A stretch of DNA of 64,000 bases, from the NCBI GenBank assembly GCA_014529385.2, contig CM043958.1:81003025-81067024 (forward strand). The letters are read 5' to 3'. Shown here piece after piece: positions 58,101-62,319 of the stretch (its first letter is position 1; every line of letters starts with the position of its first letter). Source of the stretch: Adiantum capillus-veneris (taxonomy: Eukaryota > Streptophyta > Polypodiopsida > Polypodiales > Pteridaceae). The notes beneath the pieces were generated by a model. It made no database searches. It was not told where the DNA came from and worked only from the letters and a program-made list of their open reading frames with translations. The position numbers and the translations under genes were made by a program.

Positions 58101-59440
58101 GCATTTCTTATGACCGGATTCAGAAGGTAACCATATGGACAAAAGACTATCTCTGCATCCAGAGCTAAAGACCTAGCAGCAAAGTATGCACATCCTGCAA
58201 AATACAACCATCCATGAACATCACAGTGAATATCAATTTCAACAATAGCTTACATCAAAATGAAAAACAAACAAGCTACCTCTGACAGAGTTTCCGATAC
58301 CCACAAGATCCTCAATGTCATGAATCTCATGAACACCCCCTTTTTGGAGAGAATAATGACTTTTCACCTTATGGACATTCCTAACAGCAAGCAACCCAGC
58401 TTATCGATGCATGAACCAAGCAAATAGTAGCAGCAAGGTGTATATGGAACATACTTGAACTGAAAGCATGAACGCTCTGAATCCTTGAGGAGAAGCTTGC
58501 TGGAAACACAGTGGAAGAATTTATTGGCATTCAAAATTAATCTTCGTATGTGATATAAATTGACGTGGAATAACTACGAACCATTCCTCATCAATGTTTT
58601 TTTTCTTACACACCTGCTTGTTGGTGCAGTAATGCTTGCGTGCTGCCTGTAACAAAGACAACTTTACAAGTTAACTAGCACATCAACATGTATTTTTTCT
58701 TTCTGGTTGGCAGCTTAACTTTTTTTTCCAAAGCAGGAGCATCTAGCAAAAAATTCACCAAAAGGGGGTGCAATAACCATGGAGAGAGCAGACAAAAAAA
58801 AATTTGCAGCAACACATACTAAAACAGCCATAGGAACCCTGTAGCTGGTCTTGCGATACTCCCGTATAACCTGTGTAATCTGAGAATGTGTTCTCCTGTC
58901 ATGGATGAGATCACAAGTCCAAACGAGGAAAAACTCATAAGCTTCCGAACTTGCAGAGTAGATTAAACATTAGAAGTCTCAAGCCTACGTTGCATAAAAA
59001 ATTGTAGGGAATTTGCGCTTCTTTGGGGTTTGCTTATTTCCTTCAGAAGGCCCTACTCCTGAAAAGGTTAGTGCTTGTCAGTCGATGGAAAAGAGGAAAA
59101 TGTAGACAAAATACTCTAATAGTGGATCTTTAACCTGTTCTTTCCTCGGGGAAAAATCCTCCACCTGCTGCATGCATGCATATCAAAAGTATCACCATGA
59201 AGGGTAATTAAGCCTTGTTCGATTTCCATAGCATAAAAATTATTGTAATCTGTAACAGGCCTCTTACCTGTTGTTGAGTCCTCTGGAATGAATCCACCAC
59301 CCCCTGTTTAAACTCAATGTGAGTTATAAACCAGTGACCAAAAGAAACTGTAAGGTTTCACAAAGCCCTCTTACCTGTAGTGTAGTCGGCTGACAAAAAT
59401 CCACCACCTGTAGCAAGCCCTTCTCCAAGAACACCACCTC
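17037..59440 (-). CDS. FANCJ: FANCJ/BRIP1-type Fe-S DNA helicase, C-terminal 1276 codons in 30 exons
   Basis: Thirty exons read from 59440 to 17037 join in one frame (3833 bases: a 2-base entry phase, 1276 codons and a TGA). The order of superfamily-2 XPD-like motifs is complete from Ia onward: YATRTHSQ (Ia), four Fe-S cysteines (HYC, DEEC, RSC, GCAYF), ILDEAH (II), ILTSGTLSP (III), [13 protein letters not shown] (IV), [14 protein letters not shown] (V) and NQAVGRCIRH (VI). [13 protein letters not shown] and [10 protein letters not shown] are FANCJ-like rather than XPD- or RTEL1-like. The Walker A exon and start are not visible and probably lie right of 59440 or outside the window. Known family role: 5'-3' helicase that unwinds G-quadruplexes and acts in interstrand crosslink repair and recombination in the nucleus. 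The gene covers more than 42 kb, mostly transposon-filled intron. It looks intact: no stop or frameshift in any placed exon. Confidence 0.9.
18319..18738 (-). repeat. 69-codon tandem duplication inside the FANCJ C-terminal exon
   Basis: Two adjacent units in frame share NDHTQ-R--MD, LKQ--SPLQEIQ-QA and [17 protein letters not shown]. The period is about 207 bases. Divergence between units is moderate, so the duplication is not recent. Confidence 0.85.
21385..21480 (-). mobile_element. LINE 3'-end fragment, minus strand
   Basis: Reading right to left, GGTCTCATAGGCCACATTGG...GACGTTATATAG matches the LINE tail at 14460-14510 and the copies at 50.8-51.2 kb, ending in a degenerate (CTTT)n tail. 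Confidence 0.55.
21690..22230 (+). mobile_element. 5'-truncated LINE 3' end, chain member 1
   Basis: The open frame 21692-22117 encodes the zf-RVT C-terminal domain: CVRC, a His/Cys pair HLLWDC, then [20 protein letters not shown]. It ends SYECF and is followed by a short UTR with TTCCTCTCTTTGAGGTTTCC and TTTACAAAAAAA. The 5' break lies in a GT/GA tract (21660-21702). Confidence 0.8.
22231..22820 (+). mobile_element. 5'-truncated LINE 3' end, chain member 2
   Basis: Begins just after GTGTGTG at [10 protein letters not shown], and 22232-22702 encodes the same zf-RVT domain ([18 protein letters not shown], ending SYECF). About 75% similar to member 1. It ends TTTACAAAAAAAAGTGTGTGTG. Confidence 0.82.
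23059..23134. repeat. (GT)n microsatellite at a LINE 5' junction
   Basis: GT repeats with one GAGGGACCGA interruption. The LINE RT sequence (QGCPL) begins immediately after it. Confidence 0.95.
23135..24993 (+). mobile_element. 5'-truncated LINE with partial RT and zf-RVT domain, chain member 3
   Basis: Starts inside RT at the QGCPL motif, continues through QAYADDSLF (the catalytic YADD box) and GLKVNF, then SPKRLGGLN and a decayed middle with stops and frame changes. It ends with the zf-RVT domain in 24356-24883. The 3' UTR has the family signature TTTTCCTCGCTTTGAGGTTT and ends TTTACAAAAAAAAAAA. This is the longest member of the chain. Confidence 0.82.
24994..25182. repeat. (GT)n tracts and a run of about 53 G
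   Basis: A poly(A) LINE tail is followed by GT repeats, a short unique stretch, a second GT tract (about 25097-25127), then an unbroken run of G from about 25128 to 25181. The Gly- and Pro-rich open frames over it are artefacts. Confidence 0.95.
25440..27045 (+). mobile_element. Internally deleted LINE: ORF1 joined to the ORF2 3' end, chain member 4
   Basis: 25715-26176 encodes a plant LINE ORF1 N-terminal (DUF4283-like) region: [34 protein letters not shown] and [22 protein letters not shown]. Directly after it, 26182-26997 holds the ORF2 C-terminal region ([20 protein letters not shown]...). Endonuclease and RT are missing, so a large internal deletion joined the two. The 3' UTR signature ends near 27045. 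Confidence 0.7.
27050..28270. repeat. LTR-like relic
   Basis: Starts near CCTAGGAAGATTAGTACCGG and has a leader-like second half (CAGCCCAGCGTTTTTATAG). Both parts resemble the sequence at 50060-50600, and the first part resembles 62180-62290. No coding region is seen. Family assignment is by these shared blocks only. Confidence 0.4.
28440..29060 (+). mobile_element. Probable LINE remnant with endonuclease start
   Basis: A Lys-rich open stretch (28452-28730) precedes [17 protein letters not shown] near 28888-28940, which has the shape of the N-terminus of an APE-type LINE endonuclease (normally a NxxGL motif). It breaks at once and is cut by the Ty3 LTR on the right. Confidence 0.4.
29120..29657 (+). 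repeat. 5' LTR of the Ty3-type element
   Basis: The end TTTGTTACA is fixed by the primer site that follows. The start (TGTCACAAATTG) is a guess from TG...CA ends, because no second LTR survives. A TATAAAAG box lies at 29497-29504. Confidence 0.5.
29133..29261 (+). promoter_or_regulatory. Four TGACGT(G/A)G motifs in the Ty3 LTR
   Basis: TGACGTGG at 29133-29140, 29166-29173 and 29254-29261, and TGACGTAG at 29211-29218, each near a GTACGGA or similar block. TGACG is the core bound by plant TGA/bZIP factors. Their place about 240-360 bases upstream of the TATA box suits an enhancer. Confidence 0.5.
29659..29670 (+). other. Primer binding site of the Ty3-type element
   Basis: An exact TGGTATCAGAGC, complementary to the 3' end of initiator-Met tRNA, one base after the LTR. 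Confidence 0.9.
29723..30267 (+). pseudogene. N-terminal gag fragment of the Ty3-type element
   Basis: Starts ATGGATTCCGAAAAG. The frame is broken by TAG at 29939 and 30068 and then a frame change. The last part encodes an acidic/serine tract ([20 protein letters not shown]) that is cut by the Copia insertion at 30268. Confidence 0.75.
30268..30962 (-). repeat. 3' LTR of Copia copy B
   Basis: Begins TGTTAGGAAATAAG and ends ATACTTAACA on the + strand. It contains a GA tract and a block rich in CCGGCCACCGG. Confidence 0.95.
30963..30975 (-). other. Polypurine tract of Copia copy B
   Basis: On the minus strand AAGTGGGAGAT abuts the 3' LTR, the classic Copia plus-strand primer. Confidence 0.85.
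31023..34913 (-). CDS. Copia gag-pol polyprotein, open frame but with altered integrase residues
   Basis: 1296 residues. Gag lies at 1-235, CCHC knuckle [14 protein letters not shown] near 236-250, protease [10 protein letters not shown] near 292, pre-integrase domain near 420-470, integrase about 475-650, RT about 800-1050 with LYVDDML near 977, and RNase H about 1140-1270 with [16 protein letters not shown] and LYNDSQSA. Two integrase residues that are nearly invariant in the family are changed: the second His of the HHCC zinc motif is Tyr (WHYRLGYMS, codon 33633-33635), and the first catalytic Asp is His (VHSHVWGP, codon 33462-33464). An RT block that usually reads KTAFLHGDL is NTAFPQSDL. 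The frame is open, yet the enzyme is probably inactive. Confidence 0.95.
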   Translation of the reverse strand: MGVMAEEGKLKIEKFNGKNYQHWKMQIEDYLYQKDLYLPLGGLAKKPATMADEAWIVLDRKALGTIRLSLASTVAFNVSEMKTTEDLMKSLDDFYEKPSASNKVFLMKRLFNLKMAENGSVAEHLNDFNTNISQLRSVKINFDDEVRALLILSSLPDSWDSLVMAVSNSISGTNTLKFDDVVGVLLREEMRRRSTGESSSAALSVETRGRLKERLKNQKGRDRSRRSKSRTKSVLECWNCGKKGHVKKDCWSKKKKETESQDNKPTLEANVAGKVEQDALILSLDNVSNSWIVDSGASFHATPHKKHFQDYTKGNFGYVYLGDDEACEIVGKGTVSVKTANGNEWKLKDVRHVPSLRKNLISIGQLDDEGHNIAFGNKRWKISKGSLVVAKGEKVGTLFLCTVSTQPSACAATTEVDSAVWHYRLGYMSVKGMQILQTKKLLPGLKEVDLEFCEDCVYGKQKRVKFQKSGNERKNKKLELVHSHVWGPISTPSLGGSLYYVTFIDDATRKTWVYVMKNKSDVFSIFQRWKAFVENETGTKVKCLRSDNGGEYCSQAFESFCASNGIRRQRTTPRIPQQNGISERMNRTIMERARSMRLHAGLPLELWAEAVSTSVYLINRSPSTALDGGVPEEAWTGKPVNYAFLKVFGCEAFIHIDRSLRSKLDAKSKKCFFIGYGEGDFGYRLWNLEDGKILRSRDVIFNEQNMYKDYLERKQTKETGDEYMELEDGEDSRTANGDNVQQRQPNEEPQPIPRRSTRASRPPERFVPSFNHLLISDSGEPESYEEAMQHESKEEWTKSMQVEMDSLHRNQTWELVELPKGKRALQNKWVYKLKEEEGGKKRYKSRLMVKGFSQKKGIDFNEIFSPVVKINSIRLVLSLVAAHDLNLEQMDVNTAFPQSDLEEEIYMLQPKGYEVKDKEKMVCRLKKSLYGLKQASRQWYLKFDRWMLDHGFTRCNSDHYVYTENLGDWKFIILMLYVDDMLIASTNMQDIKDLKEELPKSFSMKDLGAAKRILGMKISRDRTKKTIKLCQEDYIKKVLERFAMQNAKRVSTPLAGHFKLTKDMCPKTQEEIAYMSKVPYAAAVGSLMYAMVWTRLDIAHAVGVVSRFMDNPGKEHWQAVKWILRYLKGTTTNALYFGGTDIFLEGYADADMAGDKDTRRSTTGYVFTVGGTAVSWASKLQKVVSLSTTEAEYVAMTEASKEILWLHRFLEELGFKQDNCVLYNDSQSAIHLAKNSAFHSRTKHIEVRYHFIRTLLEERQLKLGKVHTSENLADMFTKVVNKEKLSFCSSSIGIQG
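34964..34975 (-). other. Primer binding site of Copia copy B
   Basis: TGGTATCAGAGC on the minus strand, two bases inside the 5' LTR. Confidence 0.93.
34978..35696 (-). repeat. 5' LTR of Copia copy B
   Basis: Matches 30268-30962 over its whole length. It is longer by extra CCACCGG and GAATATTCCGACG copies. Confidence 0.95.
35702..36527 (+). pseudogene. C-terminal gag fragment of the Ty3-type element
   Basis: Encodes a retrotransposon gag core: [46 protein letters not shown] and [10 protein letters not shown], then a TAA at 36238 before ERFWNSFL. It ends in a Lys-rich stretch where the gag-protease element is inserted. Confidence 0.8.
36528..37101 (-). repeat. 3' LTR of gag-protease element 1
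   Basis: TGTAGCACGG...CCTGCTACA, with short inverted ends TGTAGC/GCTACA. Close match to 41742-42315, 51536-52113 and 56900-57478. Confidence 0.93.
37105..37676 (-). other. Unrecognised cargo of element 1
   Basis: Shares its first ~110 bases with copy 2, then has its own sequence. One minus-strand frame reads [20 protein letters not shown] and [20 protein letters not shown] without a stop, so it looks like captured coding sequence, but I cannot name it. Confidence 0.35.
37677..38312. repeat. G-rich minisatellite of element 1
   Basis: Irregular units built from GAGGGGTGGGTAGGGGC and GGGTCTAGGGGTGGGTAG. Many runs of three to five G at short spacing lie on the + strand, which is the non-coding strand of the element. 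Copy 2 has the same kind of array in the same place. Confidence 0.93.
38347..38514. repeat. 84-base tandem duplication in element 1
   Basis: TCCATGGTCCACTGT...AGCAAGACAAC occurs twice, period 84, next to the minisatellite. Confidence 0.9.
38520..41341 (-). pseudogene. Broken gag-protease of element 1
   Basis: From 41341: a Pro/Ser-rich start, [17 protein letters not shown] and [18 protein letters not shown], then a frame break. Later pieces show [18 protein letters not shown]...[25 protein letters not shown] and VTIGVIVDA-like protease start, followed by [20 protein letters not shown]. At least four frame breaks or stops. The N-terminal start is better preserved here than in copy 2. Confidence 0.8.
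41742..42315 (-). repeat. 5' LTR of gag-protease element 1
   Basis: Same length as the 3' LTR and about 95% similar by eye. Confidence 0.93.
42316..43297 (+). pseudogene. Ty3 zinc knuckle, protease and first part of RT
   Basis: [16 protein letters not shown] is the gag knuckle. After a frame change, a retropepsin-like region follows: [32 protein letters not shown] and [18 protein letters not shown]. Then RT starts: [17 protein letters not shown] and NRPSYHVSR. Coding similarity is lost at about 43240. Confidence 0.8.
43298..44767. other. Intron sequence with a diverged LTR relic
   Basis: About 43968-44170 resembles parts of the gag-protease element LTR (complement of CGTGCTCTCTNCAGTGGGTG, and CTGGCAGCACTCTCAGCTC directly), so it is a related, rearranged relic. 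Two short + strand stretches bounded by AG and GT (43278-43379 and 43567-43655) could be exons but match nothing I know. Confidence 0.4.
44768..47101 (-). CDS. FANCJ: FANCJ exon block 2: end of DEAH box to motif IV
   Basis: Exons: 47101-47040, 46806-46727, 46647-46577, 46484-46397, 46321-46249, 46169-46074, 45986-45878, 45797-45704, 45119-45036, 44924-44768. The first begins with C, completing His of DEAH, then [13 protein letters not shown]. Later exons give [60 protein letters not shown] and [18 protein letters not shown]. The last exon ends in phase 1 (LFI then G), and the next coding bases (AG CCT CGT) lie 23.6 kb away at 21138. Confidence 0.9.
47107..47275. repeat. Tandem duplication of about 83 bases in a FANCJ intron
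   Basis: CACAAGTAGGTGAACTGTAA through GTTATATTTGCAATT occurs twice in direct order, nearly identical, just upstream (in gene sense) of the NIED exon. Confidence 0.9.
47560..48060 (+). mobile_element. LTR/leader relic related to the gag-protease elements
   Basis: GATGCTCTCAATTTTGGCACGCC then GTGAGACCTCAA and AATCTCACTCTGTC match the primer-site region of the gag-protease elements, here on the + strand. It is followed by degenerate GTCGACTAGTTCCAACTGG repeats (47720-48060), the counterpart of the GACTAGACCAGG leader repeats. Only LTR end and leader remain. Confidence 0.5.
48551..49130 (+). pseudogene. Decayed LINE ORF2 C-terminal fragment
   Basis: Related to 13200-14273: [40 protein letters not shown], then after frame changes [15 protein letters not shown], the same Cys/His cluster. 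Confidence 0.65.
49140..50050. other. About 900 bases of intron without a recognised feature
   Basis: A minus-strand open stretch (49961-49647) has no recognisable motif. Nothing else seen. Confidence 0.5.
50060..50640. repeat. LTR-like relic
   Basis: CCTAGGAAGTGTTTTGGCATCC and CTTGTGAGCC...ACGTGCATATCC resemble 27085-27150 and 62188-62235. The second half has AGTGACCGTAGGGGTCACTT and several AGCCCTAGCGTTTTTCAGC-type blocks, typical of an R/U5 or leader. Confidence 0.4.
50769..51260 (-). mobile_element. Cluster of three LINE 3' ends, minus strand
   Basis: GAAATGAAATGAAAT followed by TTAAC(G/A)T(C/T)T and AAAAGGCC(A/T/C)AAA occurs at 50769, 51115 and 51203. Reversed, each is the 3' end of the LINE at 13200-14520. 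They are stacked in the same orientation. Confidence 0.65.
51536..52113 (-). repeat. 3' LTR of gag-protease element 2
   Basis: TGTAGCGCGG...CTGCTACA; pairs with 56900-57478. Confidence 0.95.
52226..52684 (+). pseudogene. Captured coding-like segment with coiled-coil character
   Basis: Reads [20 protein letters not shown] and [19 protein letters not shown], then after a stop [19 protein letters not shown]. It is Leu/Glu/Lys-rich with heptad-like spacing, antisense to gag. The source gene is not recognised. Two or more stops are present. Confidence 0.4.
52685..53165 (+). pseudogene. Captured N-terminal half of a BAHD acyltransferase gene
   Basis: A frame beginning MMGKLKATE reads [27 protein letters not shown] (the FYPLAGR block of BAHD N-domains), then after frame changes [37 protein letters not shown] and [11 protein letters not shown], which contains the HxxxD catalytic motif. 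The similarity ends at the start of the minisatellite. At least two frameshifts make it a pseudogene. It is antisense to the element's gag, so it was captured rather than being part of the polyprotein. Confidence 0.75.
53166..53600. repeat. G-rich minisatellite of element 2
   Basis: Units such as GGGTAGGGGCGAGGGGAA and GGTGGGTAGGGGCGAG. On the coding strand it reads as Pro-rich nonsense (PRPYPPPF). Placed as in element 1. Confidence 0.93.
53469..54554 (-). pseudogene. Retropepsin-like protease region of element 2
   Basis: After the TAG that ends gag (54555-54557), the same region gives [32 protein letters not shown] (protease active-site type loop with Asp-Gly-Gly-Ser), and [23 protein letters not shown]. 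One or more stops break it. A variable acidic tail ([20 protein letters not shown]) follows and runs into the minisatellite. Confidence 0.7.
54555..56291 (-). CDS. Gag polyprotein of element 2
   Basis: 578 residues. A retrotransposon gag core ([69 protein letters not shown]) is followed by a coiled-coil stretch and four zinc knuckles: [42 protein letters not shown] and CRHC...DHYSKDC. In copy 1 the stop position reads Gln (VIQSLYPGA), so TAG here probably arose from CAG. The ATG used is internal: copy 1 shows about 50 more N-terminal residues, and copy 2 has a frame change there (about 56320-56330). Confidence 0.85.
   Translation of the reverse strand: MEELTSVLAKVNIKFPTFKSLSTEDADDHAWRFVSLCRGRGLNREDAYLVLFPSTLDGLADKWYRQFAENHFTTWTMLRQQFCEAFRPGDYQEKILDELANLLLQPKETFAELMTRTKSLAAKLPQQRGEFMVKKWVEKALPKTSQQKLRESLRPEANLEDFVATATRIEGARMQFTDSPQLDTAPVLVDSPSNPLTSLRRELEALKLQRALQEERSFSLRQEKPSHQEAYDQLKRELEELRSQQETKAMVWCSSCRSPGHPPQDCPLRSYCHFCEKSGHEDKDCYYLKGLHKIQQSLGPTLQQGLAPTSNMVSHYGHPNYMPPLLNIPAVQGMSSTFPTQSFYNANATSTPQSFYTSASNSMQQPPRPPFRPSNRPILCYRCGEYGHYQRKCPLPERSPPCRHCPDSKDHYSKDCPTQRAFTSSGSTQNQQEFTFPKINLITVNTVPQPSPATHVVKPLQVEEPAGVLTRAQRVALGLSLPTGPPRQSPLPQSGLPDPKDESFKIAQSKPTSLLSDIDGAFLEAVVDLEQIKVPKGAQFEGAKPTAEAILKNTFQQVSLYDMLRLDATLRSDTLSVI
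56570..56830. repeat. Degenerate leader repeats of element 2
   Basis: Irregular copies of GACTAGACCAGGACGAGG between the 5' LTR and gag. Copy 1 has the same kind of repeats at about 41500-41640. Confidence 0.8.
56871..56889 (-). other. Probable primer binding site of element 2
   Basis: On the minus strand TTTGGCAATCACGGTGGGACC begins about 10 bases after the LTR; copy 1 has TTTGGCGATCACGG. The TGG start fits pairing with a tRNA CCA end; which tRNA is not determined. Confidence 0.5.
56900..57478 (-). repeat. 5' LTR of gag-protease element 2
   Basis: TGTAGCACAG...CTGCTACA; very close to 51536-52113. Confidence 0.95.
57484..58052. other. Intron sequence, no recognised feature
   Basis: A Leu/Cys-rich open stretch (57904-57704, -) could look like membrane segments, but it has no exon context and no homology I recognise. 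Confidence 0.5.
58053..59440 (-). CDS. FANCJ: FANCJ exon block 1: GGGF repeats, motif Ia, Fe-S domain, first part of DEAH box
   Basis: Exons on the minus strand: 59440-59375, 59303-59268, 59167-59135, 59058-58989, 58895-58820, 58646-58582, 58499-58455, 58359-58280, 58194-58053. The first three each encode a GGGF module, then a basic stretch TPKKRKFPT leads to motif Ia. The Fe-S ligand in DEEC is split between two exons (TG|C). The last exon ends GATGAAGCACA, two bases into the His codon of DEAH. The first boundary is uncertain: an exon starting at 59407 also fits the frame. Confidence 0.88.
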
Positions 59441-59555
59441 CTTTAAAAACAAAAACAACACAAAATGCAGAAAAAGTAAAGCACACCTTGAGCATTTGTG
59501 TTGCATTATTACGATGCTGAAGTGCTTAAACAACTCTAACTTCAAACACGTGCAG

Positions 59556-59735
59556 AATTTTCAGATGGATTCAGCATGGAAGCATAAACCAAGGTGAATC
59601 AGGAACACTCCTCATCATACTCTCCACTGATAAAAATGCAAGTTACATGTGCAGAATTGGATGGAATAAGCATGTTATCTTAAACCAAAGTGAATCAGGA
59701 ACTCTTTGTTATAGTCTCCAATGATGAAAATGCGA
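59556..59735. repeat. Direct duplication of about 92 bases
   Basis: GTGCAGAATT...AACCAA(G/A)GTGAATCAGGAAC...TCTCCA(C/A)TGAT(A/G)AAAATGC occurs twice. Confidence 0.75.
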
Positions 59736-59945
59736 GTCAGTGCATAGCTTGTGCTCCTGCTCAAGAATTGCATCCACAACTCTCTCTACATGAATGCGCA
59801 AATCGCATCTAAGAAAATTCTCCCTCGGGCCAATGCTACTAGTGTGATGCAAACCACTGACATTCCATGTAGCAATGCGTGAATCCATATCAAGTAGAAA
59901 AGATGGCAATTGGCAACCAAAAAGTAACACATCAAAAGGCAACTG
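59700..59945 (-). mobile_element. LINE endonuclease N-terminal remnant
   Basis: Reads MDSRIATWNVSGL near its start and VERVVDAILEQEHKL later. ATWNVxGL and LLQEHKL are the first two motifs of APE-type LINE endonucleases. It is cut after about 60 residues. Confidence 0.6.
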
Positions 59946-60039
59946 AGAACCACAAAGTCATGCATCTGACTAACGCCAAGGTCACTTGGCCCCAAGCCGT
60001 GGGGTGAAAGTAACTGACGGAAGAGCATCAACATCAAGA

Positions 60040-60800
60040 TGTTAAGATCGGAGTTGTCCTAGACCAAAACATAGTTGACACGTACGACGGGTACACGTAC
60101 GAAGACGTGCGGTACTAATCGAACTAAAAAAAATTAGACGTACTGTGACGTAACGTACGATGCAAAAAAAAATCATGCGTCTTACACATGATAGATCATA
60201 TGAGTCATGACATCGACCTTAGTACTTAGTACCAGGGCTAGAAACAAACATTTTTCCTAACCGATCAAAATAAGGGAAAACTTGAGTTTTCAGGTCAAAA
60301 TTTGAAGCTTTTGCCGGTAATTACACTAAAACTTGTGTAAATTTGCCGGTTTTCTTAGAGGCAAGCTCAAAATCTAACCGGGATTTTATAATTTCAACCG
60401 GTTAAAATACACTAGACCCCGGCTTTTTTCTAACACTGCTTAGTACTAAATACTTGTAACTTAAGTCTTACAAGTTAGAACATGAAAGATCTGTCCATGG
60501 ACATTGGAAACGGCAATGTCCGAAGAAAGAAGAATCATGATCTCCAAAGTGGTGGCGGCCATAGTAGATCCGCTACCCAAGCCTCGTCGCACATAGGTCA
60601 TGGTGGTTTGAGCCAATGCAGCCATTGGGCTCTTGTTCAAATGCAGTCGAGATGCAAAACATTCCCACACAAAAAAAAAAAAAAAACGGACGACTCATGT
60701 ACGGAACATACGAGTCGTACGGAACGTACGGAACGTCCCGTACGTCGAACGTGGACAACCTTGGACCAAAAGCACAGGCAACTGTACCCAAAGAAGTAAT
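60040..60800. repeat. CGTACG-rich inverted-repeat region
   Basis: 60075-60130 (ACACGTACGACGGGTACACG) and the complement of 60690-60770 (GACGTACGGGACGTTCCGTA) are similar and flank about 600 bases. Between them, 60480-60560 (+) reads HGHWKRQCPKKEE, a piece of a gag zinc knuckle. It may be a decayed terminal-inverted-repeat element, but no target duplication was found. Confidence 0.35.
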
Positions 60801-61059
60801 AGTCATGAGGACAACGCAAAGCTCGAATAGCTGCCGACTCTAACCAAACTCGCATGGTACGAGGGAACTGTGTTCCATGAGCAGAAGAATCAGTAAACAC
60901 TAGCAGCTCTCCCACCAGCTGAAATCATCCACTGGCAAACATAAGCTATAAAGCTCCGCCTAAAGATGAAGTTTGCATAGGTCCACAAAGGTTAATGTGA
61001 ACCAACTCCAAAACTGCAGTAGCTCGGCATGTAGGGTGCTTTAAAATAGCCTCTCTATG

Positions 61060-62150
61060 CTACTTCTCACGTATGCACGAAGTGCATTGTCCTTGCTTAC
61101 TCTGAACGCCTGGTAAGCCTTTTATCATTTGATCACGAAAAGCATGATGAAGAGCATCAATATTCAAGTGGCCAAACCGAAAATACCAGAGATCACCTAT
61201 AGGAGAGCCTGTACCTAAAGAAAGAGCCCGAAGCTTGTAGAGACCATGCTTCATTGTGTCCCCCTTTGACCTCCTTGATAGAGTCACGATCCAAATAGCA
61301 ACTAAGTCCTCTATGAAAGACCACATCCATCCCCAACTTGCACACCTCGTGCACTGAAATAAGATGGAAGCCAAACTTTGGAACATAAAGTACCTTGAAG
61401 AAATGCATCCCCCCTCTATCGTATGGTATCAAACTCCATAGTGCCCTCGTTGTGAATGGGTATCATCGATTAGTCACCAATGAAGATAGAGACACACTGT
61501 CGTTGCAGGTTGGATAATTGATCTTTTAAAGGTGTCATGTGCCGTGAAGCACCATTATCAAGGCTCTAATCTCGAGAGTCTCCAACCGCAAGAATTGTCT
61601 CAACCTTCGATGTTGCTGGTAAAGCCACAAAAGGTATATCTCAAGATGGACAAAGGTTGGGGCCTTTACTGCAGCCAAAGAAGAAGACTCTCCAACCCGC
61701 TTCAAACACTTCCACCAATAATGGCCTCTCTCCACAATTGTCGAAATGCCGCTCAACTTTCAAAGCTTCCTTCTCAACACCCGTTGTTGAAAGTACTGGT
61801 CAAGGCTACGGAACCTGACTTCCTCTCCTCATTGAGCCGCTCTCCTGGTCCAATACCATTAGTGTTCGAGCGACCACTCGTGATCAACGAAGTTGATGTA
61901 ACAAGGAGGTAATTGAACCAAAAGCTGAATGGCCGTGTCCTACAAACTGATCTTCTTGCCCATATGAAGTATTTCCTATTGGAGTTCCTACATCTTGTTG
62001 ATGCGGTCCCTCATGGTTGTCTGCTTGGAATCCAAAGTCCACAACTACACCTCGAAAGCAATCCGCTTCACCGGAGACCCTTGATCATATAAAGAGGCAA
62101 GACGATCCCAAATCATCTTCGCATCCTTCATTAATCATATGAGACTCATA
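61060..62150 (-). pseudogene. Decayed Copia gag-protease-integrase fragment
   Basis: From right to left: MKDAKMIWDRLASLYDQGSP (gag), DNGASRHMTPLKDQLSNL (protease, with Asn before Gly-Ala-Ser), VLYVPKFGFHLISVHEV and DLWYFRFGHLNIDALHHA with CTSC (pre-integrase zinc domain). It has several frame changes and stops. Confidence 0.75.
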
Positions 62151-62169
62151 CTTGATGGCGTGCTATTGA

Positions 62170-62300
62170 GGACCTCATTAATTGCATCCTTCTGGCACCC
62201 TTGTGAGCCTGTATGCAAGACGTGCATGTCCAGGCACTTAGATTAGTTGCATACCCTCTGATTGCACATGAGCACAACCAATGTCAGCTAGGTGTAGGCA
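62170..62300. repeat. Short LTR-like relic
   Basis: Matches about 130 bases at 50090-50220 (GTTGCATACCCTCTGATTGC is identical). Confidence 0.6.
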
Positions 62301-62319
62301 TTGGGGAGCAGTGTGACAT

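Noticed and set aside
60480-60560. A + strand gene starting ATGAAAGATCTG
   Set aside because: Another frame reads HGHWKRQCPKKEE, a gag zinc-knuckle remnant, so the ATG frame is a shadow.
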